Source: JBBQKP01 sp038326995
GTDB lineage: Bacteria; Planctomycetota; Phycisphaerae; Tepidisphaerales; Tepidisphaeraceae
Length of the DNA stretch: 18,915 nucleotides
Direction: 5' to 3'
Assembly (NCBI GenBank): GCA_038326995.1
Contig: JBBQKP010000049.1
Span: forward strand, 1 to 18,915
In this document: piece by piece, positions 13,921-18,915 of the stretch
Layout: each line of letters starts with the position of its first letter
Position numbering within the stretch: the stretch's first letter is position 1
Position numbers and translations under genes: made by a program
The notes under the pieces: generated by a model
Database searches by the model: none
What the model was told of the DNA's origin: nothing
Seen by the model: the letters and a program-made list of their open reading frames with translations, nothing else

Positions 13921-15294
13921 ATGAACGTCGCAGTCATTGGTTCGGGCGGCCGAGAGCACGCCATCGCATGGAAGTTGTCGCAGTCGGCGGGTGTCGGCAA
14001 GATTTTTGCGATTCCCGGCAATCCTGGCACGGCCCTGGTTGCGGAAAACGTCAAAATTGATCCGCTCGATTTCCCCGCGGTCATCAAGTTTTCAAAACAG
14101 AACAACATCCATCTCGTCTTTGTCGGTCCCGAAGAGCCGCTTGCGTTGGGTCTGGTGGATGCGCTGGAGAAGGAAAAGATCAGGGTGTTCGGGCCGAGCA
14201 AAGTCGCGGCCAGGCTCGAAGCAGACAAGTGGTTCGCCAAAGAGTTGATGCGAAATCAGTCCGTCCCGACGGCCGAGGCGCGCAGCTTCACGGACCCGCT
14301 TGCCGCGACGGAATATATCCAGGCGCGGGGCACGCCAATCGTCATCAAGGCGACAGGTCTGGCAAAAGGCAAGGGCGTCACGGTCTGTTATCGCCAGAGC
14401 GATGCACTCGAGGCGATCGACCGCATCATGCGGAAGCGCGAGTTCGGCGACGCCGGTGCTCGGGTGGTCGTCGAGGAAATGCTCATCGGCCCGGAAGTGT
14501 CCGTGCTCGCATTCGTCGATGGTCAATCCATTTACGTCATGGAGCCTTGCCAGGATCACAAGCCCATCGACGACGGCAACACCGGCCCGATGACCGGCGG
14601 CATGGGCGTCGTTTGCCCCACGCCCGCCATCACCCGTGAGCTTTTGCTTCAGGTCGAACGCGAAATTTTCATTCCCGTGCTCGACGGCTTTCGGCGAGAC
14701 GAGATTCCGTACAAAGGCGTTCTCTACGCGGGGCTCATGCTCACCACCGCTGGTCCCAAAGTGCTTGAGTTCAACGTTCGCTTCGGCGACCCGGAAACGC
14801 AGCCACTCATGATGCGGCTGAAGAGCGATCTCCTGCCCGTGCTCGATTCGGTCGTGAACGGCACGCTCGACCAGGCCGAGCTCGTGTGGGATCCGCGTCC
14901 GTCCGTCTGCGTCGTCGCAAGTAGCCGCGGCTATCCGGGCGATTACACGAAAGGTGTCGCGATCACCGGCATCGACGAAGCAGAAGCCGTGAACGGCACG
15001 AAGGTTTTTCATAGCGGAACAAAGCAACTCCGCGAATCGCTACCTGGCAACTCATTACCTCGCAACACATTGGTCACCGACGGCGGACGCGTTCTGGGCG
15101 TGACCGCACTAGGAGCCGACCTCGACGCCGCCCGTGCGACGGCCTATGAAGCGATGTCGAAGATCAAGTTTGAGGGCATGCACTTCCGCACGGACATTGG
15201 ACGAGAAATTGGAAGCCGCGAGCTTGGCACCAAAAAGAACGGCGAGAAAGAGAACGGCGTAAACGAAGCTGACGGCCGCAAAGAGCCTGTCTAG
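13921..15294 (+). CDS. purD: Phosphoribosylamine-glycine ligase (GAR synthetase)
   Basis: PurD joins glycine to 5-phosphoribosylamine using ATP, the second step of purine synthesis. The N-terminal domain begins MNVAVIGSGGREHAIAWKL. The ATP-grasp region has VIKATGLAKGKGVTVC (141-156), EEMLIGPEVSVLAF (185-198) and QDHKPIDDGNTGPMTGGMG (211-229). The family signature RFGDPETQ is at 287-294. The product has 457 residues, about 30 more than usual. One part is a small insertion with a duplicated motif, SLPGN-SLPRN (373-382), encoded by a 15-bp tandem repeat. The other is a charged C-terminal tail of about 27 residues after the usual FRTDIGRE end, also containing a 15-bp repeat. It lies 82 bp after map and is the last + strand gene. 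Confidence 0.96.
   Translation: MNVAVIGSGGREHAIAWKLSQSAGVGKIFAIPGNPGTALVAENVKIDPLDFPAVIKFSKQNNIHLVFVGPEEPLALGLVDALEKEKIRVFGPSKVAARLEADKWFAKELMRNQSVPTAEARSFTDPLAATEYIQARGTPIVIKATGLAKGKGVTVCYRQSDALEAIDRIMRKREFGDAGARVVVEEMLIGPEVSVLAFVDGQSIYVMEPCQDHKPIDDGNTGPMTGGMGVVCPTPAITRELLLQVEREIFIPVLDGFRRDEIPYKGVLYAGLMLTTAGPKVLEFNVRFGDPETQPLMMRLKSDLLPVLDSVVNGTLDQAELVWDPRPSVCVVASSRGYPGDYTKGVAITGIDEAEAVNGTKVFHSGTKQLRESLPGNSLPRNTLVTDGGRVLGVTALGADLDAARATAYEAMSKIKFEGMHFRTDIGREIGSRELGTKKNGEKENGVNEADGRKEPV
15041..15070 (+). repeat. In-frame 15-bp tandem duplication inside purD
   Basis: TACCTGGCAACTCAT (15041-15055) is followed by TACCTCGCAACACAT (15056-15070), 13 of 15 identical. It encodes the SLPGN-SLPRN pair, in a loop before the TDGGRVLGV block where other PurD proteins are shorter. 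Confidence 0.8.
15236..15265 (+). repeat. 15-bp period repeat in the purD C-terminal tail
   Basis: AGAACGGCG occurs at 15236-15244 and again at 15251-15259, exactly 15 bp apart, with similar flanks (AGAA and TAAA). It encodes the KNGEKENGVN part of the tail, beyond the conserved end of PurD. Confidence 0.65.
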
Positions 15295-15351
15295 TTGAAA
15301 CTGCACCGAACGAGAGCAGTTGATCACCACATTGGACAAATCGCGGCCCGT
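15295..15351. other. Tail-to-tail spacer between purD and the GH10 gene
   Basis: This 57-bp spacer separates two convergent genes. AACTGC (15299-15304) and GCAGTT (15316-15321) can form a 6-bp stem with an 11-nt loop. There is no T-tract on either strand, so a factor-independent bidirectional terminator is not well supported. Confidence 0.3.
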
Positions 15352-17343
15352 TCACTTCAGCGTAATGGTCAGCGTGGTTCCTGCGCGGTCTAGCCGGGTT
15401 TGAGCGACCGTGCTTTTTGTTTCGCCTTTTGTGCCATCTGAAACCGTGACGGTGTAATCGCCGAAGAAGCCACGGGTTTCGAATCGTCCGGCAGGGTTGG
15501 TCGTGCCGTCGGCATTGGTCCACCACTGTTTGAAGACAAGATCGTGAAACGCGTGATAGTTGGGCTTCGGGGTCCAGTCCTTGCGAAACATCGCGGCGCT
15601 GGGCGACGAGTGGCTATCTTCCCAGAAGCCCCACATCAGAATCTGCTCCATTTTCGGGTGGCTGAACACGAGGGTGTAGAAGTCGCGGGTGTAGTCCGCT
15701 TGAAGCGTTTCGTCGTTAATGGCGACGTCGAACTCGGTGATACGCAGAGGCTTTCCGAATGCCGCGAAGCGTTCGAGAATGCCCCAAGTGCGTTCCATGC
15801 CGGGCAGATTCCATCCGAAATGTGCCTGTTCACCGATGGCGTCAATGGGAGCGCCGTTTTCGAGCAGCCATTTGATTTCATCGTAGTACGAATCGACGCG
15901 CGATGGGATTGCGCCGCCGGAAAGCATCATGTAATCATTGATGACGTTGACGGTGTTCGGGTCGATCTGCTTGGCCAATTTATACCATCGCACCATCTCC
16001 TGGCGGCCCAGAAAGTCTTGAAGTGCCGTGTTCATAACCGACTCATTGACAACGTCCCACTCGAGAATGCGTCCCTTGGATAATGTGATTATCGATTGGA
16101 ATCTCTGGTCAATCTCGGCCGTAACGCCGGCCTTGTCGCCCGCGTCGACCATTGCTTTCAGGTACGGCGGCAAAAAGGCATGTCGCGTGCCAAAGCCGGG
16201 CCAGATCAGCGTGTGCCCGCGGGTCTTGATGCCGTGCGATTCAGTCCAGTCGAGCGAGCGATTGATGTTGACGATGCGCTGGGCTTGTTCCTCGGGAGTT
16301 CTCTTTCGTGCGCCCGGGCTGAAGTTTCCGACCCACACCATGTCGGTCCACTTCATCGCGTTCTCGTGTACGACAACGTTGAACAGCTTGGCGACGACGT
16401 CGCGATACCGATCGCCGTCGGGGCCATCTTTGAGCAGGTTGGCGTTGATACACGTGCCGAACAGAAACGCGTGCCGCTTCATGCGGACTTCCACGCGTGC
16501 GTCCTTCACCGGCGTGCCTGCCGCATCGACGACGACGACGGACAGGTCGCCCTTGCGGAATTTTTCGATCCGCTGGGCGGCAAGCTCGCGCCAGGCCGCG
16601 TCAGGTTCGCGTCCTTCGTAGGTGACCTTGGGAAATGGAAGCGCGCCGACCGACACCGACGCGGGGAATACAAACGCTTCGACCGCGCCAATCTCGATCA
16701 CCTGTGGCATGTATCCGCAATTTAGCGAGACCTGGACACCGTCGGCTGCGAACTGGTCGTCGGCGGCGGCAACGAAATAGACCCACTTCCAATCCAGCCC
16801 GACGCTTGCGGTGAGCGCAGGAGCACCAACAGTGTTCCAAGGCGGACCTGCACGTTGCGCCGCGATTTCGATCTGACCTTCGCCGGTTTCCGGTGCGCCG
16901 ACCGGGGCACGCACCAGCATTCGCACAGACAGTGCGCGACCTTTTTCGATCGGCACGATCGTTTTCCACCGTATTTGCGCGTGCCACCACAGCGCTGGCT
17001 TTTGGGAGAGCGTAATGCGAATGACCTTGCCGCTTGGCGCTGCGGAGTCAGGAATCACTTCCACCTTGCCCGAATCGGCGAGCTCGCGCTGCACGCCGAA
17101 AGTGCTGAACGGGTCTGCCGGCAAAAGCGAGACGCCCCCGGCAGGAAGTGCGACGGCGGCGGGCACGCTGGCTAAGGCGGGCGATATTACCGGCAATGGT
17201 GTAGTCGGGGTCGTCAACGTGGTCGCAACCGATGGAGTCGATGGGGTCACGGCCGATGAGGTCACGGCCGATGGCGTCGGGCCGCAACCCGAAAGAACCA
17301 CGAGTGCGACAAGGGTCGCACAGGCAGACAAGCGTGTAATCAT
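15352..17343 (-). CDS. Lipoprotein endo-1,4-beta-xylanase-like enzyme, GH10 family
   Basis: GH10 enzymes hydrolyse beta-1,4-xylan by a retaining mechanism. From ATG 17343 the product has 663 residues. A lipoprotein signal ends in the lipobox LSGC (Cys20), then a Ser/Thr/Pro linker (21-55). A beta-rich region of about 90-240 may bind carbohydrate, an Ig-like segment (265-300, DLSVVVVDAAGTPVKDARVE) follows, and the GH10 barrel covers roughly 300-605. The acid/base is Glu434 (WDVVNE) and the nucleophile Glu537 (RITEFD). RGHTLIWP and WGFWEDSH are also family blocks. The usual MKWD context reads KWTD. A TTG at 17433 would extend it but overlaps the upstream gene and adds a second hydrophobic segment; AAGG about 10 nt before ATG 17343 supports the shorter start. 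Exact substrate is not established. Confidence 0.9.
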   Translation of the reverse strand: MITRLSACATLVALVVLSGCGPTPSAVTSSAVTPSTPSVATTLTTPTTPLPVISPALASVPAAVALPAGGVSLLPADPFSTFGVQRELADSGKVEVIPDSAAPSGKVIRITLSQKPALWWHAQIRWKTIVPIEKGRALSVRMLVRAPVGAPETGEGQIEIAAQRAGPPWNTVGAPALTASVGLDWKWVYFVAAADDQFAADGVQVSLNCGYMPQVIEIGAVEAFVFPASVSVGALPFPKVTYEGREPDAAWRELAAQRIEKFRKGDLSVVVVDAAGTPVKDARVEVRMKRHAFLFGTCINANLLKDGPDGDRYRDVVAKLFNVVVHENAMKWTDMVWVGNFSPGARKRTPEEQAQRIVNINRSLDWTESHGIKTRGHTLIWPGFGTRHAFLPPYLKAMVDAGDKAGVTAEIDQRFQSIITLSKGRILEWDVVNESVMNTALQDFLGRQEMVRWYKLAKQIDPNTVNVINDYMMLSGGAIPSRVDSYYDEIKWLLENGAPIDAIGEQAHFGWNLPGMERTWGILERFAAFGKPLRITEFDVAINDETLQADYTRDFYTLVFSHPKMEQILMWGFWEDSHSSPSAAMFRKDWTPKPNYHAFHDLVFKQWWTNADGTTNPAGRFETRGFFGDYTVTVSDGTKGETKSTVAQTRLDRAGTTLTITLK
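17222..17275 (-). repeat. 15-bp period repeat in the linker of the GH10 gene
   Basis: On the + strand GTCACGGCCGATGAG (17246-17260) is followed by GTCACGGCCGATGGC (17261-17275). The related GTCGCAACCGATGGA lies at 17222-17236, with a 9-bp partial unit between. They encode the S/T/A/V/P-rich linker after the lipidated cysteine (SAVTSSAVTPS). Confidence 0.75.
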
Positions 17344-17387
17344 GTGATTGACCTTGACGTAACAAAGTACGATGAGAGACAGAAACA

Positions 17388-17906
17388 TCACAGTGACGGC
17401 AGAAATACCAATTCGTCGATATTGAGATACCAATTAGCTTTGGGATGAATCCCAAAATCTGCAGTTATCAGTGTGATCCGTACAAACTTTTTGTTTGCAA
17501 TATCGGCAGTCACGTTGAAATGCAGATATCCCTCTTCCTGACTAGGCCGGGAAAGCTCGTACTTCGCTTCGACCACTTTCGGACTGGTAAACGAAACGTC
17601 GTCGGACGTTTCGATCTTCAGTAGCGACTTGGGCGGCTGCATCTCGACACAGATTTTATCCCAGGCAATTGTTGCGAGCTTTAGCTGAGCAGCATGCACC
17701 GGCACGGCATAAACCAGATTGCCAGGATGGGCGATGTTATCCACCGCAAAAACCGTATAGCTCACGCCGCCCGGTTCGGCAGGGTCGAACTTCACCTGCC
17801 GGATGTTGTCGCGGGACTGCGACTTACTGAAGTCGTCTGCGGGGTCGGACATCAACGGGGCCGCGGAGAATACGAATGCATTGATAAGCAGAATTGCTGT
17901 TTTCAT
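17388..17906 (-). CDS. Secreted protein of unknown function
   Basis: I do not recognise a family for this 172-residue product. The first 20 residues (MKTAILLINAFVFSAAPLMS) look like a Sec signal peptide. The rest is rich in alternating hydrophobic residues (GGVSYTVFAVDN, YLHFNVTADI, KKFVRITLITADFG) and ends NWYLNIDELVFLPSL. This pattern suits an all-beta fold such as a jelly-roll carbohydrate-binding module, but that is inference. It lies 22 bp after the pseudopilin and 44 bp before the GH10 lipoprotein, so the three are probably co-transcribed and it may act on the same extracellular substrate. ATG 17906 has no clear Shine-Dalgarno. Confidence 0.75.
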   Translation of the reverse strand: MKTAILLINAFVFSAAPLMSDPADDFSKSQSRDNIRQVKFDPAEPGGVSYTVFAVDNIAHPGNLVYAVPVHAAQLKLATIAWDKICVEMQPPKSLLKIETSDDVSFTSPKVVEAKYELSRPSQEEGYLHFNVTADIANKKFVRITLITADFGIHPKANWYLNIDELVFLPSL

Positions 17907-17928
17907 GTGGTTTGGTCAAATATCTCAC

Positions 17929-18792
17929 TTATCGTGGCAATTGCAGCAGCGCTCGACGCGCTTGCTCGGGGGTCAGAGACTCGACATGTGAGTCAGCGAA
18001 AGCGTAGTTCGCAGTAGCGTCCTGAAACCGCCCGCCGGGCTTGCCGTGACGATCAGGATGACCACTGCTGAACCGGTAGTTCAACGTCGCGAAATCGCTG
18101 TTACGCGGCCAGCTCCAGCGGGCTTCGGTGGAATCGAACCTAAGAAAGAGGTGAAAGTCGACGCTGTCGCCGACGAGGACGCGTGCGCTGGCAGGCCGCA
18201 GATCCGTCAACTTGATCGGGCCGGTTTTATCGACTTCGCCCGCGGGAATGTTGTCCAAAGGGAACGGCCCCCAGAGAAAGCCCGAGACGGCGGCTCCGAC
18301 GCCTTGACTGTCGATAGCGCGGAGTTTGGGCAAAGTATTGTAACCATATCCCGGTTTTGACGCGACGCCTGCCGCGCTCAGGTTCCAGCGTGCCGCGGCG
18401 TCCCACTCCGGGCATGCGGAAATTACAGGGGCCACGTTGGTACTCGACATATTGTATATGTCAAGTTTGCGACCGTCCCTCCCTTTGCCGCTGGCCAGAT
18501 AAGGCGTGATTAGTTTGTACCACTGTGTGGTCACCGAGCCGGCCGGATAGCCCGCGGTAGACCAGTCGGGCCAAACTTGCCACGGGATGGTGCCGCCGTT
18601 GTCGTTGGAATACATGACGATGCCCATGCCAATCTGCTTGAGATTGTTCTGACACTTTACGTTGGATGCACTGCGACGGGCCGCGTTCAGCGACGGGAGC
18701 AGAATAGAAATCAGAACGGCGATGATGCCGATCACGACCAGTAATTCTACGAGTGTGAACGCGCGACGTGGTGAGCGATTTGAATTCGACAT
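17929..18792 (-). CDS. Type II pseudopilin-like protein, prepilin-type N-terminal domain
   Basis: The 287-residue product begins with a short basic leader and the prepilin peptidase site RRA-FTLVELLVV; cleavage after Ala11 would put Glu16 at mature position 5, as in type IV pilins and pseudopilins. The following hydrophobic helix (LVVIGIIAVLISILLPSL) and AARRSASNVKCQNNLKQIG match the large planctomycete and verrucomicrobial family of such proteins. The C-terminal NYAFADSHVESL resembles the family's FADGHV motif with Ser in place of Gly. I chose ATG 18792 because GGAG lies 9 nt upstream (+ strand CTCC at 18802-18805); an alternative TTG at 18807 would put that site inside the gene. Proteins of this family often sit beside sugar-degradation genes; their function is not settled. 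Confidence 0.88.
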   Translation of the reverse strand: MSNSNRSPRRAFTLVELLVVIGIIAVLISILLPSLNAARRSASNVKCQNNLKQIGMGIVMYSNDNGGTIPWQVWPDWSTAGYPAGSVTTQWYKLITPYLASGKGRDGRKLDIYNMSSTNVAPVISACPEWDAAARWNLSAAGVASKPGYGYNTLPKLRAIDSQGVGAAVSGFLWGPFPLDNIPAGEVDKTGPIKLTDLRPASARVLVGDSVDFHLFLRFDSTEARWSWPRNSDFATLNYRFSSGHPDRHGKPGGRFQDATANYAFADSHVESLTPEQARRALLQLPR

Positions 18793-18853
18793 GGTTGGAA
18801 GCTCCAAAAGGGTTGGTTGACGGTTGGTCGGAAAGCCGGACGCACGAAATTAC
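18793..18853 (-). promoter_or_regulatory. Upstream region of the pseudopilin gene
   Basis: GGTTGG occurs three times on the + strand, at 18793, 18811 and 18822. The Shine-Dalgarno of the pseudopilin gene lies at 18802-18805. I see no clear -35/-10 pair, so the gene may be read from a promoter further upstream. Confidence 0.3.
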
Positions 18854-18915
18854 TCATGCACCCGGCGGCGGAGGAGGACTAGAAGCGGTCACACGTCGTT
18901 CGACCGGCGACGAAG
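18854..18915 (-). CDS. Possible 3' end of an upstream gene, perhaps a LacI-type regulator
   Basis: A - strand frame enters at the window edge and ends with TGA at 18856-18854. The visible residues are SSPVERRVTASSPPPPGA. The VERRVTASSPPP pattern resembles the C-terminal tail of LacI-family regulators (V-x-R-x-S/T-T-A-P-P), and a regulator beside a pseudopilin and a glycosidase would fit. Eighteen residues are too few for a firm call, and other frames here are also open for part of the way. Confidence 0.3.
   Translation of the reverse strand, partial: SSPVERRVTASSPPPPPGA

Noticed and set aside
14092..15027. Long open frame on the - strand inside purD (311 codons)
   Set aside because: It lies wholly within a well-supported gene and its protein has no family resemblance.
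17344..17433. Longer start (TTG 17433) for the GH10 gene
   Set aside because: It would overlap the upstream gene and add a second hydrophobic segment before a good lipoprotein signal.

Overview
This window is the S10-spc ribosomal protein supercluster of a moderately GC-rich bacterium, continuing into secY, map and purD on the + strand. It is followed by a convergent - strand cluster holding a pseudopilin, a secreted protein of unknown function and a lipoprotein GH10 xylanase-like enzyme. I infer Planctomycetota, most likely class Phycisphaerae. The reasons are the type II pseudopilin (FTLVELLVVI) next to a GH10 enzyme with an Ig-like leader, wide spacers inside the ribosomal operon, few Shine-Dalgarno sequences, and the absence of rpmD (L30). 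This is inference from gene content, not a tree.

Layout. 1-323: a possible divergent gene fragment at the left edge, then a promoter and structured leader for rpsJ. 324-11402, all +: rpsJ, rplC, rplD, rplW, rplB, rpsS, rplV, rpsC, rplP, rpmC, rpsQ, rplN, rplX, rplE, rpsN, rpsH, rplF, rplR, rpsE, rplO. The order is the canonical bacterial one except that rpmD is missing between rpsE and rplO. 11587-15294, +: secY, map, purD. adk is not between secY and map, and infA, rpmJ and the alpha operon do not follow map. 15352-18792, -: pseudopilin, signal-peptide protein, GH10 lipoprotein, spaced 22 and 44 bp apart. The right edge may hold the 3' end of a regulator.

How the genes work together. The + strand block makes most 50S and several 30S proteins, the SecYEG channel pore and the enzyme that removes the initiator methionine. 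purD adds a purine synthesis step. The - strand block looks like one polysaccharide-use unit with three exported products.

The most unusual signal is between the genes. Most spacers carry tandem microduplications with units of 7-15 bp, most often 14 or 15. Several run across the stop codon of the upstream gene, so that extra in-frame stops follow. The same kind of duplication appears inside purD and in the GH10 linker. The 398-bp rpsJ-rplC spacer has no gene but contains a run of up to six hairpins. S5 carries an RGG-rich N-terminal extension of about 80 residues and L5 a charged one of about 62.
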